A stretch of 64,000 nt of DNA from Anoplolepis gracilipes (GCF_047496725.1 NC_132970.1:21602001-21666000), one strand, 5' to 3'. Positions 40,601-51,454 are shown, counted from the stretch's first letter. Notes: generated by a model from the letters alone, not told the origin. Translations and numbers: made by a program.

Positions 40601-41100
40601 TATTTAGGACGCGGCAATTCCCGCAACATCTACTCTTTGTCCATAGCGTTTTATCGTTAATTGGCCAATTAACGATAAAATTGCATCGACAAATTAGTAA
40701 TTCCATTATTAGTACGGGCGCGCCGGCAGGTACGCTTAATTATTCACAAAGTTCTTAGAACGGACGAGGTGTGACGGGTGGGTCCCTGCGGCACGCTCTA
40801 TTTTGTCGATAATTAAGCGCTTGCCGGTTGGCGTCTGCGATCTGTGTTAATTCCAAATTAATTCGCGACGGATAACGCAGGATGTGGCTGGCGGATAAAA
40901 GCCACCCGGTTTTCCTCGAGTATTTCTTCGACGGGCTGAGCCGCGTAAGTCGCGGCGCAGTTATAGCGCCATCCAAGAGATTTCAAGAAAATGGATATTG
41001 GTACGTAAAACGTGTGTAACTTTGGGCTCAAGCGCGTAAGCTCTGTATCTTGATTGCCGGGCTGGCTTTTAAAGTTAAATCCCACGAGAAGAGGCGAAGG
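40601..41100. promoter_or_regulatory. GC-balanced island with a palindrome and homeodomain-like cores
   Basis: A block of mixed composition flanked by AT-rich DNA. It holds the perfect palindrome at 40649-40680, several TTAATT/TAATTA cores, a GGCGCGCC octamer near 40720-40727 and repeated TCGATAA/CGATAAA strings. This texture is what a conserved enhancer often looks like. Overlapping minus-strand frames of 73-75 codons (40755-41085) have no recognisable product. Regulatory function is an inference. Confidence 0.3.
40649..40680. repeat. Perfect 32-bp palindrome
   Basis: The half-site TTTTATCGTTAATTGG is followed immediately by its exact reverse complement with no spacer. The centre, ATTGGCCAAT, is two abutting inverted CCAAT boxes, and TTATCG/CGATAA flank it on each side. 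A perfect 32-bp dyad is far beyond chance in 64 kb even at this AT content. It could bind a homodimeric factor or be the relic of a foldback insertion. Confidence 0.9.
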
Positions 41101-41266
41101 AGGTAATGCAATGCGAGACTTACTATATACGCGCCTCTTCCTTGAATATAACCGGAGCCAAAGTATTGAGTCTGTAATTTATTAATTGTAATTGATTATG
41201 ATATTATTAAAGTATTGAATTTATAACATCAGTAAAATAATTCTTTAAGCATTAAGTATCCTCTTG

Positions 41267-41491
41267 TAGGATAAACTTGGGTAAGATGGCCATAGTTTTT
41301 TAAAATACAAAAAAACATACTTTTATTTTTGTTATTTTTTAATAATGTTTGGCATATTATCTTCACTGAAACTTCAATTACGTAATATTATTGTAAATAT
41401 CGATTATCTTTGATAATGACTAAAAAAGCGCCCTACGTAGCGATTATTGAAAAAATTACAGCTTATGGCCATCATACCCTAATTTACCCTA
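41267..41491. mobile_element. 225-bp TIR MITE, deleted and inverted relative of the 16.3-kb element
   Basis: The left end reads TAGGATAAACTTGGGTAAGA then TGGCCATAG. The right end reads TATGGCCATCATACCC then TAATTTACCCTA. The termini are inverted repeats of about 28 bp with TA at each outer edge. Read in reverse complement, it aligns with 16294-16396 joined to 16729-16850, including TCATTATCAAAGATAATCGA and TAATTGAAGTTTCAGTGAAG. It therefore lacks the ~330-bp middle of the longer copy. Confidence 0.85.
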
Positions 41492-42357
41492 TATTGAAGT
41501 ATCGTGGAAAACTTGAATTATAACAAAATCATTCGAGATGCATATCAAATTTTCACTTTCCATTTCATCATACCCGCCTTGAAATAGCGTGAAGCGCAAG
41601 ATACGATAGAAACGTCATTCATTGATTTTTGTCGGTACCGATATGCCTGGCTTATATCCATTACGAAGGCGACGTAGAGATGGAATTAAATTCACGACGG
41701 AGAGTAGAAACGGATCTCTCCCGAAGATCCATTAGATGTCAATTAGACGCAATATCGGAACGATGCCCGACAATTCTCCGACTGTCGTCGGTTCCTACGT
41801 TTTCGATAATCCGCTTAATATTGCGGGCCCTCCAATGGAAAGAGCGGACATTAAACCGATGAGAATTGAATTATTCGATTTCCTACCGTTCCACGCGAAT
41901 CCGTCGAAACTTGCACGAGTGCAGTTACGCATAACTATGACCACGTGAAATTGCGATGCGCTATCCACGCAAAATACACACACACACACACGTCCTCCAC
42001 TCGGATATTCCATTGTTCAGAAATCGGTCGATAATAACTTAGTCGTCTGTTGTGAAAATTATAGTAGACAATAAACCTGATTTTCTACCGTGTAATTTTA
42101 TGCTGCGCAATAAACATAATCTTTTACTACTTAAATGATTGAATCAATTATATGGAATCAAAATTTTCCATAAATTTTATACACCAATTAAATGTATAAT
42201 GATTGTTATATCGCTTTGTATTGCTTTTATAATTGTTTGATTATTTGACGAAGTAGATGATCTCTTTTTAATCATAATAATAAAAATTATAAAATCGTTC
42301 TACACATTGTTTTTTACACGAATGGTGTTTAATGTGTTTATTTACAATTTATATACA

Positions 42358-42389
42358 TGTTTTTAACAAAATGTAATTTGTTAAAAACA
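42358..42389. repeat. Perfect 13-bp hairpin with 6-nt loop
   Basis: TGTTTTTAACAAA, loop ATGTAA, then TTTGTTAAAAACA. The stem is AT-rich, so it is less surprising than the GC-balanced hairpins. Confidence 0.8.
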
Positions 42390-44524
42390 CGTTTCGTTAT
42401 TTATTGTTTCTGATGCGCACAGCAAAATCAGTTTATAATACTAAAGTTAAAACAAATAACTAAATTACCACTAAACTACTTTACGTATTAATCAAATATG
42501 ATCGATATTGTTTATTATTATAGATGATAATCGCTGCATTTCCTTTGGACGTTTACGCGCTGAAAGCATCATTTTATATTTGTTGTTTATTATACATCAA
42601 AGAAAAATAAAATGACGCATTTAGCACGTGAACATCTAAAGGGAACGCAGTCATATAAACACACTTTATATACGCATATATATATAATGCAAACATATAA
42701 CTCAAAAAGTTTAAATCCTACTTACAAATTAAAATTCTTAACCACCCATCGCGTATAAAATTTTGTTTTTAATATTTAAAAAATATTTTAAGATACAAGT
42801 AGTAGTATTATTAGATATTTTTGCAAAATATATACAAGTTAGGTCCAAAAGATTTTACACATGTGTCAGATTGATTAATATAATTATAATTTAATAAAAA
42901 AATTTCTTCCAATTAATTAATCCAACATTACAAATTCTAAAATTGTTATCAATGCTGTGCCTGAAAGCTTATTATATCGTGACAATTTTTGAAAAGGAAA
43001 ATATTAGTTCTTTTTCATGACGTTGATTAACTTAGATATACATACATACATCAACTGTTGTGTTGTGAAGTGCAGGACTATTGTCAAAGAACACGTATAG
43101 CTGTGTAGCAGTTGGTGCACACGCGAGAGAACGCTCAGTTACATCGAAAAAATCTTTTTCCGAGATATTCCCTGACTATGCCGCGCATTCGACCGGAAGT
43201 GCACGACGGCGTTTCGGAATCAGTTTTTCGCAGCCGCGGGAATTATTATCGCGAAAAATATTTTTGAATCGATCGCCACGAGATCCCAAAGTGGGTCGGC
43301 AGCTCGCGCTGAAAGGAAACTGCGCTGTGAAGCGAGCATGATGAAGATATACGTGACAAAATGCAGGAAGCAAGTGCGAGCGCGGATATTCCGCTTGGAT
43401 GTCTGCCGCGGATGCAAGGTAAAATGCAATTACTTTCACGCCGAATTGTGGACTGACATTTATGCAACAATCCTATAAAAACTATCTCGATTGTTTTGTT
43501 GAATTAAAATAAACTCTTATTTAATTAAAAAGTCATTTACACTTTACACTAGAACCTTATCAGGTGAGATATTAATGCAATATAATATATGTATAATATC
43601 ACTTCAAAAATATATAAATCGGGTGAAATAATGACTGATATAAGATAAAAAAAAATGATAAATAATTAATTTTTTGCACAGTGCACGAAATTTTAATCAC
43701 TTAAAATTTTCGAGCACTAATATCATTATTTAATATGGATCAGAATATTTAAAAAAATTAAATAATTTAACATAGCTAACGTAAAATTAATTAAATGTAA
43801 AATAATCTAAAGAACAAGAAAAATTCTTTTTCGTGATAAAATATTCCCAAGGCATTTATAGAATTTCACATTATTTTAATATAACTTTGCTTTATAACTA
43901 ATATAAAACGAATTATCAATCAAAATAAATAAATGTTTATAAAAAATTATAAAATTACATTATACATATATATAAAAAAAAACAAATACGATATACCTAA
44001 TTATATAATATAATTTACACAATTAAATAATTATAAACGCATTTTTTATCAATTAAATTAGATCAAATAAACTAAATAAATTGATGTACTAAAAAATGCT
44101 CCCTGTCCTTTTTTAGAATAAAATTTTTTAAAATATTTGAACGTAATTTTTTTGTTTTAACCCGTCCAAGGCAACGGATCTATCTATAGTCTATATCTAC
44201 AATATTTTTATTACAAATCCATTCTCTGAAAAATTCTACAAATCCATTACCGCAAAATAAAAGAAAAAAATTTGTCACTCACCAAACGATGTGTAACAGT
44301 GAAGTTGATGGTTGTTGAAGCTACCGTTGATCTGTAACATACAAGTATGTAAAAAAAATCTAAATTTTAGTAGTTTAAAACATAATTAATATTTCAAAAG
44401 ATTATTATTATACACATTTAAAATTTAACTTTATATTTGATGCATTCAATAATAAGCAATATAATAAAATAATTTTATAAATTGTTTTTTTTTCTAAAAA
44501 GACTATATTTTTAAAAAATAAAAA

Positions 44525-44525
44525 C

Positions 44526-44564
<39 letters not shown>

Positions 44565-44570
44565 CATATG
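44525..44570. repeat. (TA)n microsatellite with TACATA edges
   Basis: A TA core of about 27 bp bordered by ACATATACAT variants. Confidence 0.94.
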
Positions 44571-44654
44571 GAATGTGTAGGATGTTTAGGATTTAATTAA
44601 AAAAAATATTTGTAAAAATAAATAAGTTAAAATTGAAACAAGAGGCTCTAACAT

Positions 44655-44832
44655 AATAATATTCACAAAAAAATAGACGATTAAGAACCGTAACGCAGAT
44701 TTCAGAGCGTGTGGAAAATAGAAATAAGTAAATAAATTGATAAATTCCACGAACAGAAATTTATTCAGACGTTTTGATCCTTCCTTGGGATCTTCTTCAG
44801 TAAAGAAAAGAAAGAAAGATTCGTAGTAAAAG
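44655..44832 (-). repeat. Terminal repeat segment of the Penelope-like element, downstream copy
   Basis: On the minus strand it begins ACTACGAATCTTTCTTTC, passes through ACTGAAGAAGATCCCAAGGA and AGGATCAAAACGTCTGAATA, and ends at GTGAATATTATT. It is inverted relative to 45406-45579, with about ten differences. The string CTGAAGA...GGATC(A/G)AAACGT resembles the CUGANGA...GAAAC core of hammerhead ribozymes reported in Penelope-like terminal repeats. In this copy the GAAA core is changed to AAAA. Confidence 0.85.
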
Positions 44833-45101
44833 AAACTGACAAGTAAAATTTCTGGAATGACAAGGCGTGCGAAGATATACAAATCTCCCATCGGTTCCAA
44901 CCGTTGAGGATCACAAAATTGAAATGTTATTTGGCCATGTTGGTCATAAGCTGAACATAGAAATTTTTTTAACGAAAGATATTTAATAGTTATTAATTAC
45001 TATCATACTTAAAATAACACGTAAACAAGTCAATGTCATATACAAAAATTACAATAATAAAACGAAAATAGAAATCAAAAATGACAAAAATAAATCTCTA
45101 T

Positions 45102-45407
45102 TTAAATAGTCGGCATATTCTCTAATATCGATTTGTAAGTTAGATCAAGGCATTCTGTATCTTCTTGTTTATTGAGACTGTTTCTTTGTCTCCTAATAAA
45201 TAACATTTCTGATATGAGTGTTTTCTGCAAGAAGGGCTTTTCATCCAAAATGTCCACCTTATCCCAATCAAATCCATGGCCATTTAGACGGTGTTCAGTA
45301 ATGACCGATATCTGACTAGTATTACTCTTAATATGGTTCTTATGTTCTTTTATGCGAGTGATTAGTTGTCTTCTCGTTTGTCCAACGTAAGACGCGTCGC
45401 AAACTAA
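45102..45407 (-). pseudogene. GIY-YIG endonuclease remnant of a Penelope-like element
   Basis: An open stretch of 101 codons ends in a natural TAA but has no start codon. An in-frame TAG at 45408-45410 lies at the junction with the inverted repeat. Visible features are the YIG-type strand (DASYVGQT, residues 4-11), a basic helix RRQLITRIKEH (12-22) whose Arg fits the catalytic position, a SVITEHRLNGHGFDW segment (34-48), and TLISEMLFIRRQRNSLN (63-79), where Glu67 fits the metal-binding Glu and the Asn-Ser-Leu-Asn end is typical. The GIY strand and the whole reverse transcriptase upstream are missing. In intact elements this domain nicks target DNA for integration; here it cannot make a complete enzyme. 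The codons are otherwise intact, which suggests a fairly recent insertion. Confidence 0.85.
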
Positions 45408-45579
45408 CTACGAATCTTTCTTTCTTTTCTTTACTGAAGAAGATCCCAAGGAAGGATCGAAACGTCTGAATAAATTTCTGTTCGTGGAATCTATCAATTT
45501 ATTTACTTATTTCTATTTTCCACACGCTCTGAAATCTGCGCTACGGCTCTTAATCGCCTATTTTGTTGTGAATATTATT
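45406..45579 (+). repeat. Terminal repeat segment of the Penelope-like element, inverted upstream copy
   Basis: This is the plus-oriented copy of the terminal segment. It contains CTTTACTGAAGAAGATCCCA then AGGAAGGATCGAAACGTCTG. CTGAAGA, a GATCC/GGATC stem with a 7-nt loop, and GAAAC resemble a hammerhead core, with one extra A before the stem. Helices I and III cannot be confirmed by eye. A 75-codon frame over its end (45484-45711) is a by-product. Confidence 0.8.
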
Positions 45580-46427
45580 GGTAAAAAATATTTCTTTATA
45601 ATTTTCTCTTATTTAAATTGTTCAAATAAACAAACCAAAATTAATACGATTTATAAGACCCAATATATACATAATAAATATTTATTTCAGAGTTACTTCG
45701 CTGGTATCTGATATCCAAATCGATTATTATTGACAATGCAAGATTATATTCGGATACGAGAAATGTATATACAAATTGTTAAGGAAATCACTATTGTTCG
45801 TAAATATGTTGCAACGGAATGATAATTTATAATTCTCAACCTTTATTGCTTCGACTTATATTTTGAAGGAAAAAATTGCGAGTAATATTTGGTTTGATAA
45901 ATAGTCATAGAATAATCACACACATAGAATTAATAGTATTAAACTTTTAGCTATCATATTTAATAAAAATAAAAAGGTTTTTATTTGTATATAAAATAAT
46001 TATTTAAATTTTGATAACCGTCTATCGATGACCCAATTGTAAGTCACTTATAATCCTTTTGTCCCAATTGCAATACGAAACAACATACCTCTTGTTTTGC
46101 AGAGAAATCTAAACTTACTTCATTTACGAAATATGTAGTCTTTCTTACTATTGACATTTACATTGTAGATTAAACAAAAACATCGCCAGTTAAAAATTCT
46201 TTTTTTAATTTTTTTGCAATATTATAGTTAAGTTAAAAATGTGATATTTTACTAATAGATGGCATGATAATGTTTCTTTTTAAATATGTTTACTAATTAA
46301 TTATAATAAATATGTTAAATAATTAATTGTTTAATAAAATGAATTAAAAAGCAAAAGTGACTTAATATTGGGACATGACTTAAAACTAGGACAATTACTT
46401 TACATGTGTTTTCATCGTCCTATACAT
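45580..46427. other. AT-rich non-coding stretch with a weak TIR-like pair
   Basis: No gene. ACCCAATTGTAAGTCACTT near 46030 and AAGTGACTTAATATTGGGAC near 46355 form a short inverted pair around very AT-rich DNA. A further GTCCCAATTG string lies at 46060. It may be a decayed 340-bp TIR element, but the repeats are short and imperfect. Confidence 0.35.
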
Positions 46428-46747
46428 ATTAGAGACATAGACAAATAGGAATAGACTGGTTCTTACCATAAGAGACAGCGTTGAAAGATATAAAGGACAG
46501 AAATAGCAGTAGAGTGTCTCTCTCTTTGTCTTTTGATCGCGTGGTGAGGACTGATAGGGATGGGTGAAGACGAAGCGAGTATACATCCACGCATTTTTCG
46601 TCTTTACTCACCCCTATCAGTCCTCACCACGCAATTGAAAGACAAAGAGAGATATATGTACTATACCGCTATTTCTGTCTTTTATATCTTTCAACGCTGT
46701 CTCTTATGGTAGGAACCAGTCTATTCCTATTTGTCTATGATTAGAGA
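46428..46747. mobile_element. Foldback MITE with exact 8-bp target duplication (hAT- or P-like)
   Basis: The arms 46436-46574 and 46597-46739 are inverted copies, roughly 90% identical, separated by a 22-nt loop. The termini are CATAGACAAATAGGAATAGA and its complement. ATTAGAGA immediately flanks both ends (46428-46435 and 46740-46747), giving an exact 8-bp target-site duplication. Eight-base duplications are characteristic of hAT and P superfamily elements. The CATAG start is close to, but not a perfect fit to, the hAT end consensus. There is no coding capacity; the 60-63-codon frames in the arm are by-products. A transcript across it would fold into a hairpin with about 140-bp arms. Confidence 0.9.
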
Positions 46748-48181
46748 TTGTCATATGCTCACCATGTTTGTAAAACTATATAGTAACGTTAACATGTTTC
46801 AAAAATATATTGTGACTTAAATCAGTTTGATTAATATAATAAATATGACCCATATATTAATTTCATTATTTGATTTATTTAAAAACTGATCGTTCATCTA
46901 CAGTTTGGCTCGTAATAGGCTATTGGATATATTGGATATAACTTCTTTAATTTGTAAATTAAATCTTGTATTAAATTTTATCAGACATAAAGACCTTTAA
47001 TAATTGAAGAGACACTTTGATAATTAAAGGTCTTTTTAAATCTATAATTCGTGACCAAATTTAATATAGAATTTTATTTATGTATCACACATTTTATGTG
47101 TCACATGTTTTAATGTTACATACACATGTATACATATATTACATATATTATTATGTAAAATTATATAACATAAATATTGAATGTTTTATAATGCATAATT
47201 TTTGCATTTTTGCATTACAATGTATTATAATTTTTATTATCAAAAATTAAGTTAAACAGAATCGTGTAAATATTTTATAAATAAATTAATATATATGTGT
47301 AATATTATTTTATCAATATTATTTTACAACTAATTCGAATGCCAAGCTTGAGTAGCTAATAATTTTATCTTAAAAATGTTTATTAACCGGAAAAATTATA
47401 CGCCAGAAAGAAGGTATGTTTCTTCAATATCGCAAACTAATGTCACTAAATAGTTTACTCGATAATCGGCTGTGAGATACCTTCCAGTCGCATCCGCCAC
47501 GGGTGTAAAGCGTAAAGCTGTTGACATAAGCTAGTCGTAGGAAGAGACTACCCTATTATACGTGCAATCTGCTTAGTATCATGAGGCTCAGCAGCCACCA
47601 TAATGGCAACCTGACTCCCCTAGAAATTTGTACGCTACTTCGCACTGCATATAGCCACCCTCAACCGGTAATAAATTATTATGCTCCATTATTGTTTCCC
47701 CTCACTTGTCTCTTTTCCCTTCTCTTTATTTTCTAAAACTATCTAATTATAAAACATCTATTCTAAGACCATCTGCTTTATTTATGAATTCAATAATTAT
47801 AAATCATTCTAATAGTAGTATTAAATTTCTTTACATTTAAATTTTTCTCAAATCTTTTGGAAACTTGTGCGTTTATAATGTACCTGGATTGTAATCACGA
47901 AGATCAAGTTATTAACTGGCTAACAAGTAAGAAAGTAAGAATATATGTCTAAAAGACAGAGAGACAGATATCCGATTTCTTAGTTACAAGAAATATAACT
48001 CAGCAACGGGGCAAAGCCCGAGTACAAAAGCTGCCTTCTCCAGACGATGGCGACGACGAAGACAGAGGTCGAGAAACGAGGAAAGAGAAGTAGAAAGGGA
48101 TAGAGGGGCGAGGCGAGAGACGGCCGAGTTGAAACCGGGCACTAACTAGAATCGTCTCTCTAGTGTCCTGACGTGTCTCAA

Positions 48182-48226
<45 letters not shown>

Positions 48227-49348
48227 CCATCTCGAGGTACCCCCAATGTTAGCTTTGCCTAAGGCAACTTGACACGTTTGCCTGCGACGAGGGCTCGGTG
48301 CCACCGGGCCTCGGAGATCCAGAGAACAGTCTCCTTCTCCGGGGTCCTCTCCTCTCGCCCATCCTCTAGTTTGTGTATGCGCATGTATAACGTTTATGTG
48401 TCCTAGCCACGCATTGCCGCTCACCTTATGAAGGAGGACCGAGGGGCATTAGCCACAGTAACGCTGCTGGTGTAATTGAAGTCATCCCGAATTATGCTCT
48501 TTTTCAGAGAAGTCTGGTGCGAAAATTCGGATGTTTCGCGGATAATTAATTTATTGTGCTCCGAAAGAGAGCAACCTTGCATAGCAAAGTTCAGCCAAAG
48601 AATCCGTTTGAAGGAAAAAGCAAGGTGACTATATTTGTTATCAAGCACGGGACCCTAAAATCGGAATCTTGTAACGAACGAATAAGGCGGAATCGTTAAG
48701 TTCGTAGTTCGGTTAGCGTTAATTAAATGGAAACTCCGACGCCGCTATGCGCGCGCGTGCTCCTCTCTCCTCAAACTTTCCCGTTGTAAATTTATACGAG
48801 TAATTTAACATAGGGAAGGCGAATTACAATTTATTCACGAGTTTATATTTTAATCCGCTCAATACGTCGGAGCTAGGAGTTTCTAGCTTCAGATAGGAGA
48901 GCAGCGGCGTTTCTGTGAGCGCGGCTGACTAATGAGGGGCGGCGTGACGCGTCGGAGCGTGCATGCACGACGCGACTCGGCGCGTACATACGCGTGTGAT
49001 GTTTAACTCATTTACCACCGTCGTCGGCTCCTTCATCGGATAAGCGATAATGCGCCACCGAGGCCGTACATGCGCAGCATTTGCGATAATTGTGCCCCCA
49101 CGTGCATTCTTACTTCATAATTTTGACATTTATCTATTCACATGACGTTACATCTCTCCAATGTCTTTTTTCGAGTTTATTTTTATGTGTACGCAGAATT
49201 TAGAAGCTTAACTTCTAGTTTACTTATTTAGGTCTCTCTTTATTAGTCCTCTCGTTATAGATAAGAAGCTAATTGTAAGTGAAACATTTATTTATAAATA
49301 TGTATATGGTAAACTTATGGTACAGGAAAGGATTACAAAAAATACTCA
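46748..49348. other. Non-coding stretch: AT-rich, then GC-rich islands
   Basis: 46748-47440 is AT-rich and holds a 13-bp hairpin (AAAGACCTTTAAT at 46989-47001 and its complement at 47023-47035). 47450-47700 has balanced composition. 48000-48460 and 48680-49100 are CpG-rich islands. Frames of 75-92 codons at 48000-48648 are read through the (TA)n tract or through stop-poor DNA. No recognisable gene. Confidence 0.6.
48185..48223. repeat. (AT)n microsatellite
   Basis: A 39-bp AT tract inside a CpG-rich island. It produces Ile-Tyr runs in two overlapping minus-strand frames. Confidence 0.96.
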
Positions 49349-49964
49349 TTAACCCTTTGAGTCAGGAATTTTTCTAATTATCAGTATTTTATAAAATTTG
49401 GTATATAAGGATTTTTGGGGTCGCTGATTACGAATCCGTTGTCAGATTTTCAAAATTCAATATGGCAGACGAAGTTTTACTTTCGTCATATTGGATCCCT
49501 ATATTAAATTTTGGAAATTAAATTTTTTTTCCTTTAGATTCAGATTCTGCGATCTAATAAAACCTTCAGAGAAAAAATTTAAAAAAGAATACAACTGTTA
49601 CTTTCAATTTAGAACAGAAAATATTGTTTTTTTATATATTTTTTATCAAAAAAAGGAGGATTTAACAAAAACAAAATACTTTAGAGTGTACTCAGATTAT
49701 AAAAAAATTGCCGTATTTATTGTCATAATAGATTAGTAGAAAATGCATTTTTTCGTAAAAAAGTATTAATTTTGACTGTTTGTTTATATATGGTATTTTT
49801 GCAATTAACAATTAATGACTTTTTATATTTTTTTTACACTTTATTGATGTTCTAGAGACTCTGTAGAAACAAAAAATCCGATATTTGTTGATAAAAAAGT
49901 AGTTAAAACAATAAAAAACTACGAAAAAAAAGGCGGGTCTCTGGGTGACCCGCTGTGACTCAAA
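49349..49964. mobile_element. Probable decayed TTAA-type DNA element
   Basis: TTAA at 49349-49352 is followed by CCCTTTGAGTCAGG. The far end reads CTGTGACTCAAA (49953-49964), the inverted TTTGAGTCACAG. Just inside that end is the stem GCGGGTC-TCTGGGT-GACCCGC. TTAA followed by CCC fits piggyBac-type ends, but the right end lacks a clean CCC-TTAA, so it has decayed or the boundary is wrong. The interior includes GGGGTCGCTGATTACGAATC and an 81-codon Lys/Phe-rich frame without recognisable similarity. Confidence 0.45.
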
Positions 49965-51407
49965 CATATATAACAGAAAATAAATTTAATGAGATCTAAC
50001 TAGAGCAAATATTGATATTTAAAATATGATCTCTGTGCTCCACATGTATTTTTATGTCTCTTCTTATTTATATTCTCAAGAGATACTTAAATGATCTGGC
50101 TAAAAACCATCACCAGGTTAGGTAGCTCGAATATCTCGTGAGTTCACTACAGCTCGTATTCACTAGTATGAGCTTCTGAAAGGTAAAGCGCTTCAATTAA
50201 TATTATTTCGATAAACGTTATATTATTTATTTGACACCTGTGTAATCCTGATTAAAATTCAGCTTTATTAACTTTCGTACAATCCACTCTAAGCTCATAT
50301 AAGATCCTTGGCAGCTCGATTTATCTAAATAACTAAATAATCTCGCTTTAGACTTTCATAACACTTGTGGTTCGTAACTGCGCATAGGAGATTACGAGGA
50401 TTAATATTGTAGATAGTCTAGGCACAGAGAGTATCCAAACAAAAACTTCGACAGAAATTGCAGAACAATGTCGCAGCGGGAGAATATCTTGGAAACTTCA
50501 ATTCCGACGCACGATCATAATGTAATAATAGTTAATAATCGAGGAGCACGACCGCTTTGTATAATTTACTCGATACGCGCGTCTCTCCTCTGACGTTCTT
50601 GCGCCTTCCGGAATACCTCGAACGCGACGCCGGAACGTAATTTCGTGACTAACAACGAGAGAGTTGTCATCGACAGCTGCGGTTTAACACGGCGCGGCGC
50701 CGGCGTGTATATGGCACGAGTTACATTATACGCGCAATGTAACGTGAATTACATAGGTACGTCTACACGTGAATGAGCTCGTATCTTTAGGACGGAGGCG
50801 CATATATTGACGCCCACGCAAAGTGTGAACGGTCCATGACTGTTTGCATAGTCATCCGAATAGTGGATGATGCTATTCATCTTGAACCGCGGATTTGCAT
50901 TGCAGATTGTAATGTATAAACCATATTTTGATTGGCCCTACATCTGATTGTTTCAGCTGCTTTAAACAAACCTCGTCCGCAATCATCATTTCTTTTAAAC
51001 AATCAATCAAAATATAATTATTATATTTTGTGCATAACTATTTTATTATTAAAAATACATAAAATTATGATAATAATTTGTTTTAGGCAAAGAATTAAAA
51101 TGTGCCTATAGCCGCTACGAAGCGGCTATGGTAGCCATATAATGGAGTTATGGACCCTAAATGTAAACAGGTATACGTAGAAGACGTAGCATTTTTTAAA
51201 ATATTAATTACGTTATATTCTTAATTATTATTATTATTCCAACTCTCGCTTTAAAAAAATATAAGGGAGTATTTATAATAATAATTTTGGATAAAATGTT
51301 TGACATGCATCGTAGACTCATTGAATTATCGTGATTATTTTCACATAAGTACAAAGTTGTCGAATACAGAATATCTTTTCAACAGAAAAACTCTCGCGAT
51401 GTGTTCG

Positions 51408-51454
51408 CTTTCATCGAGTTGTCGAGCATTCTTATCTTTCATCGAGTTGTCGAG
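51408..51454. repeat. Tandem duplication of a 19-mer, period 28 bp
   Basis: CTTTCATCGAGTTGTCGAG occurs exactly at 51408-51426 and 51436-51454 with 9 bp between. The sequence is not simple repeat, so this is a local duplication. Confidence 0.92.

Larger units (their letters stand above)
41492..44654. other. AT-rich non-coding stretch, no gene seen
   Basis: A balanced segment at 41580-41960 has overlapping frames (77 and 70 codons plus, 72 codons minus). A CpG-rich island at 43070-43450 has frames of 69-87 codons on both strands. Neither contains a recognisable domain. From 43450 to 44650 the sequence is very AT-rich and apparently empty. Confidence 0.6.
44655..45579 (-). mobile_element. Truncated Penelope-like retroelement with inverted terminal segments
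   Basis: Read on the minus strand, the fragment holds the C-terminal part of a GIY-YIG endonuclease frame (45407 down to 45102), about 270 bp of 3' sequence, and then a 178-bp terminal segment (44832 down to 44655). The same terminal segment is present upstream in opposite orientation at 45406-45579, about 95% identical. The inverted copy starts exactly where the endonuclease frame breaks, which suggests a 5' truncation with inversion at insertion. Penelope-like elements are known to encode a reverse transcriptase fused to GIY-YIG and to have complex direct and inverted terminal repeats. No reverse transcriptase remains here. Confidence 0.82.

Noticed and set aside
44586..44900. 104-codon minus-strand frame as a membrane protein
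   Set aside because: It lies across the Penelope-like terminal repeat, and its inverted partner gives a similar by-product at 45484-45711. It is repeat DNA read as protein.
46025..46395. Full transposon call for the GTCCCAATT/AAGTGACTT inverted pair
   Set aside because: The inverted matches are short and imperfect in AT-rich DNA. Noted as a weak possibility only.
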